Source: Heterotrichella gracilis (Eukaryota; Sar; Xanthophyceae; Tribonematales; Xanthonemataceae). From it: DNA of 64,000 nucleotides. The position numbers were made by a program, and so were the translations under genes. The notes under the pieces are model-generated. The model made no database searches and was not told the DNA's origin. It saw only the letters and a program-made list of their open reading frames with translations. The number at the start of each line of letters is the position of its first letter. The stretch's first letter is position 1. Shown one piece after another: positions 12,566-24,444 of this stretch. The stretch lies in assembly GCA_032358255.1 (NCBI GenBank), contig JAULBX010029158.1, positions 1 to 64,000 on the forward strand. Reading direction: 5' to 3'.

Positions 12566-13661
12566 GGTGAAAATTGCAAATGGCTCCCAAACGGACTTGT
12601 GAAAGGGTGGAACAAAAAAACCGGAGTTACAAAAACAAGAAAACTGCCCAACGCAATACAACTAACGTAGGTTAACAAAAAGTCTACCGTCAAAAAAGGC
12701 CTACACTACACAAAAAAGGCACCACGATCTCACAACGTTGTTTCAGGCTCTAGCTTCGATTTGGCTAGTTGGGTATTTCTTGTTGAAGGTCCAGGACTTG
12801 CGAGCGGGTCGGCTGGAGTTTGACATTAACCTCAGATCGCTGCAAAGGCAGAAAGCCGTAAAGGGGTGGTGTCCTAGTGGGACACGCAGCTTGGATCGTG
12901 GGGCGTATTGAATGGGGCCGGTTCACTATTCAGCACAGGAGCAGCAGCCAGACTGCGAATACGTTGAGTTGAAAGGTAGCTAAGGCAGCTCCAAGGCAGC
13001 ATTTAGCACCTGCATGCGGGGCTGCAAAGCGTTTTGTGTGGGGTGAGTCGACGCACGCTCCAAAAATTTGGTGGGCGGTGTCATACGATCAAGGTGACCA
13101 GGGTGTAGGGGTTTAGGGTTTGGACACTGAAAAAAAGAAACATCATTTGAATTTTCAAACGGTAGGTTGACAAATGCAATGCAATGCGCGTTCGACTTGC
13201 ACCTTTGTACTGACCGCAGCACAACAACGGCAGCAGGAAGCGAACCACCACGCCCCTGCCCTGCCCTGCACGTACAACCACTAGACTGCACCACTGAGCA
13301 TCTCCCCGAATTGCCTGTATCAAGCCAAACCTCGAGTTGATCAACTGGGCACGATTGATTTGAAAGGCTGACAACGTGGACGATCTCTCTGCTTGCAAGC
13401 ACATATCGGTGTATTCTCTATTCGCAAGGCTCAGTTTAGCAGGTAGGGGGAAGAGCCTTGGTGGCGCATGCATGCATAAGCGCTATTGGAAACACAGGCC
13501 CGTCAATGTGCAAGCGGCTATAACGACCCACAGAAGTGAGGTGGTGAAACACTAGGTGCAAGTAAAAGAGACTAGGTTGGTCTTCTTGCCCGTACCTTGA
13601 TAGCAGGCTCACCATAGGGAATAGTGCAAGAGGCAAAAAGCGTGCAGCTAAGACTCCTGCA
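12566..13661. other. Divergent intergenic region, QS and the chimeric gene
   Basis: About 1.1 kb between two start codons pointing away from each other. It holds A-rich stretches near 12610-12720. No further gene is supported; the open frames seen on the minus strand (about 12980-13840) lack family features and good splice partners. Confidence 0.4.
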
Positions 13662-15586
13662 ATGGATTCCAAGGCAATTCATAAGGAGGTATGTCACACA
13701 CATGCAATACCTTTTGGGGGTTCCTGCAGCACCGTGTCAGGTTTAACCTTGAACCAGCTGTCCTGCTGCAGATCAAAGAGGTGGTGGCCAACAAAAGGAA
13801 GCGGCCAGGGAAGGCGAGCGAGGTGCGCACACCAATCTTCACTGTTTAGCCCAACACACAAACGTGTGATATGGTTCTTCACTGGCCTGCATCCCCCAAC
13901 CCTGCAAACCCCTAGCTCACAGCCAACCACGACACACCCTATCTGCAGGGCGTGCCAGCGCCTGCGCTGAGGGAGGCACGAACCGAGCCCAGGCGCTCTG
14001 AGCCACCTGTCACAAAGGCAGAGGTGATGGAGTTGAGAAACAAGATGTATCAGCTTGCAGAGTGAGGCCTTGACGACGCGGCTCATGTGCTTGCTTGTGC
14101 CGTTGTGCGTAGAAATTGTGCAGTTTACATTTTTTGTATTTTTGTAATCTGCTTCCCACCATAGCCAGTCTTGCAGGTGCCATTAACAGGGATTGCGCAC
14201 AACCAGCAACCAGCAGAAAACACCCCTCTGCCCCTTGAGGTACCTTATCACCCCTGGCCATGATTGAAATGCCAGTTCCTAAATCAGATTTAGGGGTTTT
14301 GAGTTGTAGAATTTATGGGTGTAGGATGTAAGCCGTTAATTTGGCCATTGTACCCTCACAGGCGGATGTCTCCCGGGTGCGTGCCAACCTGGGCCTATAG
14401 CAGTCATGCCTACACCCCACCCAACTTCCCATCTGTGACGTATGAAGAGGAAAAGGCAGAGTGTGAACGGCGCTACGAGGCTCTGATGGAGGCGATTGAA
14501 TCAGGCGCCCTTGGTTCAGATGATGGTGGGTGCCTGAACATTTTCCTAGCCATGAAATAAAGGCAAAAACAAATAGTTGCATGCGGACAAAATACAAAAA
14601 ACGCAAATCAATGAATTTAAATATTGAAAATGGTTTCAAATGCGGAATGGTAATCCATAGATTTGCACAATTTCAGCCCGCATAACTAGCCTGCATCAGT
14701 CCACGTGTCTTGCGTTGCAGACGATTTTGATCTGCCCGAGGACATGTACAGCAATGAGCGCTTCATACACAGGCCGGAGGGGTACAATGCACCTGGACCA
14801 CAGCAGGCTACCACCCAGCACCTGGGAGGCCACACCACGGGGGTGGCTCATGGACCGTCAGCCCAGGCTGCACCTGCTGTGCACATGAGGCCATTGCAGC
14901 AATTGGCTAGGTGGCATGCGGCGTACAACCCACCAGCAGCATTGCCCAACCCGCTGCATGCTCAGGTCCCACAGCCAATGAATGGCTATGTTCCGGGGGC
15001 GGGACTGGTGATGCCTGCCCTACATGGGGTGAATCCCTTGATGCAGGGTGGGAGAGCGACTGTGGGTGAGTTTCCAAGCACACACATGTCCAATGGCAGC
15101 CATTGTCGGTTGCATTGGCACTGCTGGTTGCTTTGCATCATCTTGGTTGCTGGCAGATGCTTTGGAGCTGTGCGTTGACCTGGCGTGGTGCGCGCATGCT
15201 GCAGGAGCCCCTGTGCAGGGCAATATGATGACCATATCTACCGCCGACTTACACCATCTTGTTCACCAGACAGCCACCGCCGCTGTGGCTCAATTCTTTG
15301 ACCAATCTCTCAAAGGTGAGCATTGTTTTACTTGTACTCTGAAGCGAGAGAAAAGCACGCGCTTATCAACTACTCAACCTTCCAAGCTGATCATCGGCTT
15401 ATGCCCAAATCAATGTGGCCTTGGAAGATGGCCAGGCATTTAGCTGTTCTTTTCTATGCAGGGCTTATGGAAGCCTGGTATCCTGGCCAACCTCCTGCTC
15501 AAGGGCCGGTAGTGGCAGGGCATGGCACCAGCCAAGTGGGTGCTGCTCAGGGTGCCATTACCTCCATGCCGCAGCACAGAAACTGA
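13662..15586 (+). CDS. Unknown protein whose 5' exons resemble those of the neighbouring CDK7/CDKD gene
   Basis: Seven exons: 13662-13688, 13772-13822, 13949-14046, 14362-14525, 14721-15065, 15205-15315, 15462-15586; phases agree, 306 residues. The first three exons (KAIHKE, EVVANKRKRPGKASE, GVPAPALREA) line up with the CDKD exons starting at 16626 ([31 protein letters not shown]) and exon 2 is 51 bases in both. Only fragments of the kinase N-lobe are kept: the glycine-rich loop is missing and the catalytic AIKK is VANK, so it is not a kinase. The middle has a basic nuclear-signal-like run and an acidic, helical part (TYEEEKAECERRYEALMEAIESG, then a run of Asp). The C-terminus is rich in Pro, Gln, His, Ala and Gly. 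Function unknown; a nuclear, largely disordered protein is an inference. The donor of exon 3 (AT|GTATCA) is weak. Confidence 0.65.
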
Positions 15587-16625
15587 GTCAAGCTTTAGCT
15601 CTGCGACAGCCCCATGCCAGGCTACCACAGCCTGGCGCAGCTTTGTGCTGTGATTGGGTGGGACGACATGGTGTCTCAGGCGCCAGGGGATCACGGGAGG
15701 GAGGCTCAAGGGCTAGGGCTGGAGTTAATCGTGTCAACGCGCCGCTACTCAACTGTTGCCAATGTTTGATTGGATCCACCACCTCTTTACTAAAGCCCTT
15801 GGATTGCAAGCGCCCACAACCCAACCACATGCTGACCCAATTGGGGAAGCATGATGATGAAGTGGTGCAAAGGACACTGTGGCATGCCATCGGGTGTTAC
15901 AGTCTGTACTTTTGGCAGGAATAACTCCCCCAGATTTCAAAGATCTCCCCTGCTGGGCTGGTGATAGGCTGAGTACCAATCCCACTTTTTTCGGCCACCC
16001 TCATGTTCCAATGCCTCCATTTTTTTCTGCTCACGGTCTTCCCTGATCTTCACTGGGAATGTGGAATTTGTGAAACCCTCTGTGTCTGCTGTTTGAGGAC
16101 TTCCTCTTCAATACACTCAATATAATTTCAGTTTTATATTAACGTGCAAAAAAAAAAAAAAAAAAAACCAATTGATTTACTCCATTTCTGATGCATAGGT
16201 GGTCTTCAAGAGAGGACACTGCTCTAGAACAACAGAATGAACGTATATAGAAATGTACTCAACGCAGTTCCCCGAAGGCAAGCCGCAAGTGATCCAGTAC
16301 GCCCTCTGCACTAACCTTTTCGCAGTTCAAGACACTTCCATTCACTTGTTGTACCATCCAACGTCTCGAGTGGTTGCTTTTGGCCTGACAGTTCAGGCGT
16401 CCTTTCTGCCGCAACGGCATTGCAGGTCGTATATGTATTCGAGGGCATAGCAGCTTTTCGGGGTTTGGTGGGCATATGCATGCATATATACCTAACCGGG
16501 GACGACCGGTGCTACCCTGCTAAACCGAGCTTGATCCCAAGACTGAGTAGTTGCATTAGGTGTAATAGCTGACGAAGAGTGGTGTGGTCGCAATGTTACT
16601 TGTCACTTGAGCAGAACCATCCCTC
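15587..16625. other. Intergenic, with an A20 tract
   Basis: About 1 kb between two plus-strand genes. A run of about 20 A at 16150-16169 follows an AT-rich stretch and could mark an inserted polyadenylated copy, but no gene, SINE promoter boxes or target duplication was recognised. The right part should hold the kinase promoter. Confidence 0.4.
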
Positions 16626-19600
16626 ATGGAGAACTATATAAAAGGGGGAAAGCTTGGAGAGGGGACCTTCGGCGCGGTGTTCAAGGCAACGCACAAGGAG
16701 GTGGGTCACACACGCTTCTGTATGTGATTGCACAGCCTGTCAAGTTCAACACTGAAACGGAAACTGTGCTGCAGACTGGACAGGTGGTGGCGATCAAGAA
16801 GATTCGCTTAGGGAAGGCAAGCGAGGTGCGCACAACACTCCTGTTAGCACCTGTTAGCTGGTGTACCTTGTCTCAGTCATTGGCATGCGTTCTCCAACCC
16901 AGCATTTTGCTCGCTCCCAGCACTGCCACCTGTGGCTTGCAGGGCGTGAACGTCACTGCGCTGAGGGAAATAAAGCTGCTGAAGGAGCTCCACTCAGACC
17001 GGATCGTGACGCTCCTTGATGTCTTCCCACACAAAAAGAATATCTTGCTGGTGAGAAGTGATTGCTCGAAGAGCGACCTCAAGGGTGTGACTCAGGACAA
17101 CTGTTCCGGAGGGTTTTCCCCACTTCCCTGCCCGCAGTAAACCCTGAAAAGTCATAGACCCTAAACAGTCATCGACCCTACACGTACACCCTCAACAGTC
17201 ATAGCCCCTACACCAGGGTGTACCCTAAGCTTTGCACTAACCTGCTTGGATCGTTTTCCAGTGCCCCCCGTCCCCTAAACCCTAAAAATATACCGTAAAA
17301 ATATTCCCTACCAGGTGTTTGAGTTCATGGAGAGTGACCTCGAGAACGTGATCAAGGACCGCTCCATCATCCTGTCCCAAGCGGACATCAAGGCCTACAT
17401 GAAGATGATCCTTGAGTCGCTGGACTACTGCCACAAGCATTGGGTGCTGCACAGGGACATCAAGCCAAACAATTTCCTTGTGGCAAAAAACGGTGAGGCC
17501 CTGTGTTCTTGAATGTTGGCCTGGTGTGACGCACGTCACATGCACGCCATGGCAATGATCCCTCGTGGGGGGGAAGGGAGGGGGGGAGGGGAATATGCCG
17601 GTGCATCATGTGTCATCGGGAATTCCATTCGAGCATGCCCTTGTGATGCGGTGGCACCCAGGCTGCCGTGGCGGATCAGTTGAGCCACAGCATCTTACAT
17701 GCTCGATCGAGAGCAAAATGCAAGCTATTTATCTCATGGCAAATAGCCAATGCATTCACATTGTCATGTTTGATGGCAGGTGAACTGAAGCTGGCCGACT
17801 TTGGCCTGGCTAGGATATTCGGCAGCCCGGACCGCAAGTACACCAACCAGGTGTTTGCGCGCTGGTACCGACCCCCAGAGCTGCTGTTTGGAAGCACGCT
17901 GTATGGGCCGGGCATCGATATCTGGGCGGTGGGCTGCATGTTCGGAGGTGGGTGGCACTAACGTGCTGTGAGGCTGTTCTGCATGTGCACCGCATGCGCA
18001 TGGATGCACATGCTTGCAAGCAGGACAGCAACATCAAACGTGCTGCATACCCACCGCCAAGAGGGCAGTCATGCACCCAATACAGCCATAGGAAGCCACA
18101 TGGGAGCCACATGGTCACAGTACAGCCACATGAACGCACATGCTCATGCACACCAGGGGTATACTAATAACACTCACAGTTAGTATTATTAGTATACCCC
18201 TGTGCACACCCACCGCCATGCGCATACATTTACATCACATGCCCTGCTTCCACCAAAAGTAGTCATTGGGCGCACAGACACAAGATGCAACACATGCATC
18301 GACAATGCGCACTGCCTACACCGGCCCAGCAAGTTGACGTACACAAGAAACATGCGTGAACCCTGAAACCACGTGCACATCATGTGCTGAGACATGCCTT
18401 CCGCACTCTCAGAGCTGCTGCATTCCAACATGGTACCATGGCAGTATGAACCCACAGCATGTTGTCGACATGCACCAAGTTCACTTCAATACAGCCGGGT
18501 AAAACCACACATTTCCTCCCATGCAGAGCTGCTGTTGCGTCGGCCATGGTTCCCCGGCAATAGCGACATCGACCAGCTGGCAAAGGTGTTCCAGGCGCTG
18601 GGCACACCCACACTGGAGCAGTGGCCCAGCGCCAAGGTGCTGCCGCAGTACCTGGAGTTCCAGCGCACGCCTGGCACGCCGCTAAAACAGATTTTCCGAC
18701 AGGTGCGAGGGACTGGATCATGCGTTTCTAGGGTGGGATTTGGATGGCAGGGGGGGGTTGTCAGTAGGCAAGACGCAAGGGGAAAGGTTCATTGCACGTT
18801 ATTGGTTTGAGCAGTGGCTCAGCTTATACCTTACATGGAGTTCCAGCGCACGCCTGGCATGCCGCTGAAGCAGATCTTCCGCCAGGTGCGAGGGGATGAG
18901 ATGTTGTATGTTTTGGAGCGATTGGGCATCAGGAAAAGGGAATGTCATTAGGCAATACACAAGGAGAGAGGTACATAGCGCGTGATTGGCTTGAGCAGTG
19001 GCTCAGCAACAAGGTGCTATCGCAGTGTTGCAGTACGCCCTGGACCTCTTGCCCGCATGCTGCAGTTCGACCCCATAGCCGCTGGACTCTCAACCCGATA
19101 TCCTGACCCCTTGTATTCCAAACCATTGCAGGCGCCTATACACTGATTACTGCTTTCAATTCCTAAAACCCCCAACATTGCAGGCGCCCGAGGATGCCCT
19201 GGACCTCCTTGCCCGCATGATGCAGTTTGACCCATCCAGGCGCTGCTCTGCGGAGGAGGCGCTGGGCCACAGATACTTCAAGAAGGAGCCGCTGCCCACA
19301 CCCGCGGGGCAGCTGCCCAGGCAAGGGTCGCGTGCGCAAAACCCCCCAGCGGTGCGTGCACTGAGTATGTATCTGCAGTATCTATCTGAGGTGGCTGTGT
19401 TACTGGCAAATGGGTGGCATTACCCGTCTGCCTGCTATGCATACAGTGGATTATTATTTTATCCCTGTGCGAAAACTGGGAATGAACTGCAATAGCAAAG
19501 GACCTTGGGGCTCTGGGGCTGGGTGCGTATTTTGTTCAAGTCAACATGATGGGAACCCCAATCCAGGCATCCAAGCAATATCTGGCTGTGGTTGTGTATT

Positions 19601-20499
19601 GCTAGCATGAAGGGCAAGCAAGGGGGTTTCCTCAAAATGAATACCTCCTGATGTGTTACAGGCCCTGACTGCTAATATGGCGGCATTGCTGACATGCATG
19701 TAACTTACTATGCAACCAACGGTTAACTTACCGAGTAATTGACTGATGTGTTCCAGGCCCCGTCCAATGGCGGCCACGCCATGCCGCCGCCACCCGTGCG
19801 AAAGCTGCGCGACTCGCGCTCCCCCGCCTCGGCCCTCAACGGCACCACCAGCATGCGCGCCAGCGACAGCGGCGGGGCCAAATCCGAGCTCCCGCCCCGC
19901 ACCGGCGTGAGCGACATCATGCGCAACGTCAGCCTCAGCACGGGCTTTGCCAAGCGGTGCGTGGGTTGGTAGGAGGTGGAGGGTATGTGGTTTGCCCTTC
20001 AGGACCGCGCATGCACCTCAAACCTTTTCCAGCAAGGCTGGGAATCCACATGCACAGAAGCGCCTTGAGCTAGAGCACCACATGCACCCTAAACCTTAGG
20101 TACCCAGGCGGGGAGAGCATGTGCGACATCATGCGCAGCGCCAGCCTCAGCACGGGCTTTGACAAGCGGCGTGCAATTTTGGCGTGCATTCCACACCCTA
20201 TTACTCCATTCCAACACCGCCCCACTACCTCCCATCCCCCGCCCCATAGCCACCCCCACCCTCCCTTTCCGCATAGGCACAAAAACTCCTTGGGCGCCCC
20301 CGTCTCCGCCCCCCACCTGGCCATGCACTCGCGCCTGAGTGAAGGCCCACCCACCGACAGCACCCCCGCCGACACGCTGCCAGGGCACGAGGAGGATGCT
20401 GGGGATGACAGCAACCCACGGCCACAGCTGGACTCAACTGACCTCAAATACCTGCGAAAGCGCAAGCTGGATATGGATGAGGCCTTTGCAGAGGCGTAG
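16626..20499 (+). CDS. CDKD: Cyclin-dependent kinase of the CDK7/CDKD (CAK, TFIIH) type
   Basis: Ser/Thr kinase expected to pair with cyclin H, activate other CDKs and phosphorylate the RNA polymerase II tail. Nine exons: 16626-16700, 16775-16825, 16943-17050, 17315-17492, 17780-17947, 18527-18702, 19184-19351, 19757-19956, 20277-20499; phases agree, 448 residues. Motifs: Gly loop [20 protein letters not shown] (catalytic Lys), [11 protein letters not shown] (the PSTAIRE-equivalent helix, NVTALRE as in CDK7), [17 protein letters not shown] (DFG), then a T-loop [18 protein letters not shown] typical of CDK7. The C-terminal 130 residues are a Ser/Pro-rich tail longer than in animal CDK7, as in plant CDKD. 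Thr in KYT is the likely activating site. Introns 6, 7 and 8 and the 3' flank carry partial copies of the adjoining exons. The 5' exons have also been copied about 3 kb upstream. Confidence 0.93.
18154..18202. repeat. Perfect hairpin-forming inverted repeat in a CDKD intron
   Basis: Two perfect 17-base arms (CAGGGGTATACTAATAA at 18154-18170 and its complement at 18186-18202) flank a 15-base loop. No transposase or larger element is attached. It could be a tiny MITE-like remnant or an RNA hairpin in the intron. Confidence 0.9.
18655..19140 (+). repeat. Tandem partial copies of CDKD exons 6 and 7 edges
   Basis: A unit of about 186 bases that starts in exon 6 (about 18655-18823) is repeated at about 18841-19007, with its donor (CAGGTGCGAGG) kept. 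The beginning of exon 7 (19184-19230) has a partial copy at about 19025-19072 and a shorter one (CATTGCAGGCGCC) near 19126. Confidence 0.85.
20113..20170 (+). repeat. Intronic copy of the CDKD exon 8 end
   Basis: The 3' end of exon 8 (about 19904-19956, encoding [15 protein letters not shown]) recurs in intron 8 with a few changes ([15 protein letters not shown] frame). Confidence 0.85.
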
Positions 20500-20589
20500 C
20501 CTCCCCTCTCTTTGATGATGCAATGGTTGCAGTCTGCTGGTGGGCGCCTGAGCGAGACCCTGCACACCCTCAGCACCCTTGCTGACCTG

Positions 20590-20720
20590 TTGGCAGGGTA
20601 TGCTGCATGGGGAGGGTGCAGGGGTGACAGCAGCCCACATATGCAGCTGGACTCAATTGACCTCAAGTACCTGCGCGTGCAGGCTGGACATGGATGAGGC
20701 CTTTGCAGATGCGCAGCAGC
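20590..20720 (+). repeat. Downstream copy of the CDKD last exon
   Basis: About 120 bases resembling 20378-20497 (the final coding part, around [16 protein letters not shown] and DMDEAFAEA) recur about 210 bases downstream, past the stop codon, probably in the 3' untranslated region. Confidence 0.85.
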
Positions 20721-22058
20721 AGGACGGGCAGGGCTGGTATCTCTGGTGACACTGCTTCAGAAATACAAAAGTTTCAGTGAAACAATAGTCATGGCAACAT
20801 TTTGCCTTCAACATTTTGCTTTCAATTTTTGTTCCAGATGCCCAGTGGGCCCATGAGGATGTGGCAAAGTGGGTGTGGGTTCATTCTCGGGAATCCATAA
20901 CCGCAGCTGGATTTCACAGACAATCATTCTGTAACCCATGGACCATCCGTGCCATACATTCAACTTTCAAAACGAGGAATTTAATTGCAGAGGCATTCTC
21001 AGTCTGATGATTGAACCATAATGATTCCATAGTGCCGCGTGCAGTGCACATATATTCCAGATTCTGAAGATGTGTCCGAATGTCAAGTCTAATGGAAGTA
21101 AATTTAGCGTGTACCGTGTGTGACATTGATAAATGGTGGCTAATATGGCGAGCTAGTATGGCGGGCACATCTGTTCAAGGACTGCAGCCCTTGCCATTGA
21201 AAGGAAAACTATAAGAAAACACAATGCTGGGGCACACAAGGTAAACAGTGAACACAGTGCTGCAACGTTTGTGACACAGTGCTAAAACAGGCAATGGTGC
21301 AGTGCTCGCCAAGCTGAACAGGAACTAAGCAACTTCTAGGGTAAAGGCATTGTGGGACTGCACAAAATATATGGAAACAACGTTCTTGCATGGTAAGCAT
21401 TCTGACAGCTTTATTGTGCATTAAGTTAATAAAAACGTGCCGAACAAGCAGCAATTGGTGGATAGTGTTAGTGCACAAAATGGGGTTGTAACGCCTGCTG
21501 TATTGCACAAAACATGCACACCAATGTGAGTCAGAGGCCAAAACACTGTACAGCATAACAACCTCTGCAAGAATGGAGCATGCATCAAACAAACAAAACA
21601 AAATCTCCCCCTCCCTCTCATATGGCAACCGCTGTGGTATATCCCCTGCCTCACGACAGAAGACCACAGCATGCACACATGCACTCAACTAGGCTAACAG
21701 TACATCTCTCCTCACACCCTCGTCACCCACTCCAATCTCGTACAGTTCCCAGTGACGGTGCCAAAAACCCACACAGGGCTCTAAGCCTCTGCTCATCACA
21801 GCTATCTCCAACCCCTCCCCTCCCTCTGGCACTGGTGGCATCCCAAAAACTCCCAAGGTGGCAAATCACTGCTGCCACCGCGCGAACTTGCTCCCGGCTA
21901 CCGCTGTGTCAAGCTTCTGCCCCATGCACACCTGTAGCAGCCGATCCGGTGCAGGAGGATAACACCAGCACCGTTGAGCTGGTGCACCATCGCAACAACG
22001 TCGCAGCTGATGACACTACTGACACTGATGCCACACCGCTAGGCAGCGGGCGCCAGTG
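20721..22058. other. Convergent intergenic region
   Basis: About 1.3 kb between the ends of two genes on opposite strands. It should contain both 3' untranslated regions. No gene or RNA is supported. Confidence 0.4.
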
Positions 22059-24444
22059 TCACGAGGGGCAGTCCAGCAGGCGGCACTGCTCCAACAGCCT
22101 CACCACATGTTCCTCGCAGGCCTCCTCCGCATGCAGCCGCACGCACCAGCTCTCCCTGCCCAGCAGCTCCTCCGCGTCCAACGGGAACACAGTGGGCTGG
22201 CCACCCAGCATCACCATGTGGCCCATGCCCACCGCGGTCAGCTCAACATCCTCCATTCCGTGCTCGGCAGCCATGTGCGTCACCTCAGAGGCGGTCTTTA
22301 AGAGTATTGCGCGGATGGCGTGCTCCGCTTCGTCGCAGATGGCTGACAGCAGCGTGCGCATGATGAACATCTCCTGGGGCTTGGCGGCGGCGGAGGGGGT
22401 CCCCGGGATGGCCACCTTGAACAGCACGTACCAGAGCTCGCACAGGCGGAACACCGTGCGGGAGAGGATGTCGGTGACGGGCAGCGCGTGTGCGAAACTA
22501 GGCTGCGGGGTGGGTAGGACCACCAAGGGGGTCTTCTCCGGGGCGCTGACCTCCAGCGCCATAAGTGGCTGTTGGGGCGGGGAGGGCGTCCCCGGCGCAA
22601 GGGGGGTGAGCGTGGCGTCGTCCTCAGGAGGGGAGGAACCCAGCATCTTGAGCAGCTGCAGGGGGATGGTGGGGGTGCGGGGCAGGGGGAGGGGTTGCGA
22701 CTTCGTTGGGGGCTGCGGCTGCTGGGCGGCGGGGACGGGGGCGGGGGACAGGGAGGGGGCAAGGGTAGGGGCGGGGGACGGGGAGGGGGCGGGGGAGGAG
22801 GCGGGGGAGGGGGAAGGTGGGGAGCCTGTCGGCGAGGCGGCGTTCCAGGCGACTGGCTTCACGCGGTGCAGGCGGTTCAGCTCCTCGTAACTCCTCACCT
22901 GAATGGGAAGGAGACAAATGTAAGTATAACATGTTTCCATTAAAACAGGTGGAAATTTACATAGTGTAAGTTTTAGAAACCTACATGCAAAGTCTGTCCT
23001 TGAACAGGCACCTTGTTAAGCAAAACAGATTCGTGGGCATCACCTGCCTTAAGTACTTTTATCCCCTGCAGTTTCAAGGAAAAACAGGTACGCGCCTCAT
23101 ACAATAAGGGGCCCATTTCCAGATAACCCCATGCCAAGCAAAGCTACATTCCGCCCTCACTGCCCTGCACGCGCCACTGCCCCCACCTGTAGGATGCGGT
23201 CCCGCGGGTGCACCTTCCTGCGCAGGTGCCCGTGGTGCACCGAGATGTCCTCAGACACGGTGTGGAGGCCGGGGCGCCATCGCCGGGCGCGCTGCCGCGC
23301 TCGTTTGGCGGCCCACATGGTCAGTAACTGCGGGGGGCGGGGCAGGCGGTGAGCGCAGTGCGCGGCATGGGCTAAGGGGGTGGGAGGTTGGGAGTGCAGG
23401 TGTGTAGCAGCTACGTAAGATGAGGCAATATTTGCTGTTTAATTCTACAATTTTTGTAGGTTTTAGGGTTTTAGGGTTAGGGCGCCAGGTGCACGGCAGG
23501 TGCGGGGCAGGTGGCTGAGTCAGGGCGCAAAAATGGGCTAAGAGGTGTGTCGCACGCCCGTTTGCAGAACAGTTTAGAACAAATATCCCACCCTCCAGTA
23601 TGCAGGCTTCCCGGGTGGGGTAGCTGTGTGCCGTGGAAAAGTATGCATCCCGCGAGTGCAGCACAAAGTCCCTTGTTAGATGGGCACACTCTACTTCCAT
23701 CGATGCTTTGCACGCAAGCCTCGTCACATGACTGTCACTAACAGTGTCAGTGTGGTAAATTGGACCAAGGGGGGTAGTGGCAAGTGATGGGTGCGCCTAA
23801 ATTTCCCCCGTTTCCCCCCCTGTTTTCCCAGATCAAAGTACCCACCCTGGCTGCATCATGTGCGCGGGTGGTGGGCGTGTCTGGGCGGGGCCTATGCACA
23901 GGGATCATCTTCTGGGGTGCCGTGATCCCCAGCGGGATGTTGATGGGGCTGCCTGCCACCGGGTGCACGGGGATGTAGTGCTGGTAGCGCAGCGGGCGCG
24001 GGGCACTGATGGGCTGCGAGCGGCACCGGTGCTGGTGCAGGTGCTGGCGCTGGTTCTGCTGGCGCATGGAAGGGGTGGAGGGAGGTGGCGCATACTCCGC
24101 CTCTGTCGTTCCTTGCAACCTGCGTGGAACAGGGGACGCCATGAGCATGCCAATAGACACAACGCAATCGGCACATGTTGGCACATGTAGCAGTGAGAGT
24201 ATGAGACCCATGGAGATTTGTGAAGCGCCAGTACCTGGTTTTGCACATATGTATGTGTGTAATGAGCGGGCACGTACCAGGCCTTCTCAAACATGTCCAG
24301 CACTTGTCTGGCGCTCAGGTCCTGCGCTGCCCTTGGGTTGGCAGCAAACCAGGCCTGCTCAAACAGCTCCAGTACTTCAGCTGGGTTCAAAGTGACCTCC
24401 GCGGCTCGTGCACTGCTGCTCACAAGCTGAACCACCTGCTGCAT
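22059..24444 (-). CDS. Unknown protein with Pro-rich linker and helical C-terminal domain
   Basis: Four exons: 24444-24278, 24119-23846, 23327-23187, 22898-22059; phases agree, 473 residues. The N-terminus has two similar helical segments (NPAEVLELFEQAW and SARQVLDMFEKAW), then a Gln/His/Arg/Pro-rich stretch with PIPVHPVAGSP-like content. A very basic segment follows (WAAKRARQRARRWRPG). Next come a long Pro-Ser-Pro repeat linker (SPAPSPSP type) and a well-structured-looking C-terminal part of about 150 residues (LSRTVFRLCELWYVLFKVAIPG, MRTLLSAICDEAEHAIRAIL, HMAAEHGMEDVELTAVGMGH). No catalytic motif or membrane segment is seen. The ATG at 24444 is chosen because it opens the first helical exon; an upstream exon is possible. 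I do not recognise the family. A nucleic-acid or chromatin-associated role would fit the basic region but is only a guess. Confidence 0.72.

Noticed and set aside
12980-13842. Minus-strand frames of 64-140 codons in the divergent region
   Set aside because: No family features, unusual residue content and no matching splice partners.
16000-16169. Possible SINE or retrocopy ending in A20
   Set aside because: No polymerase III promoter boxes, parent gene or target duplication could be seen; only the A tract is reported.
21580-22890. A 436-codon plus-strand frame, the longest in the window
   Set aside because: It is antisense to the last exon of the unknown minus-strand gene; its length comes from GC- and Pro-rich repeats there and it shows no domain or splice context.
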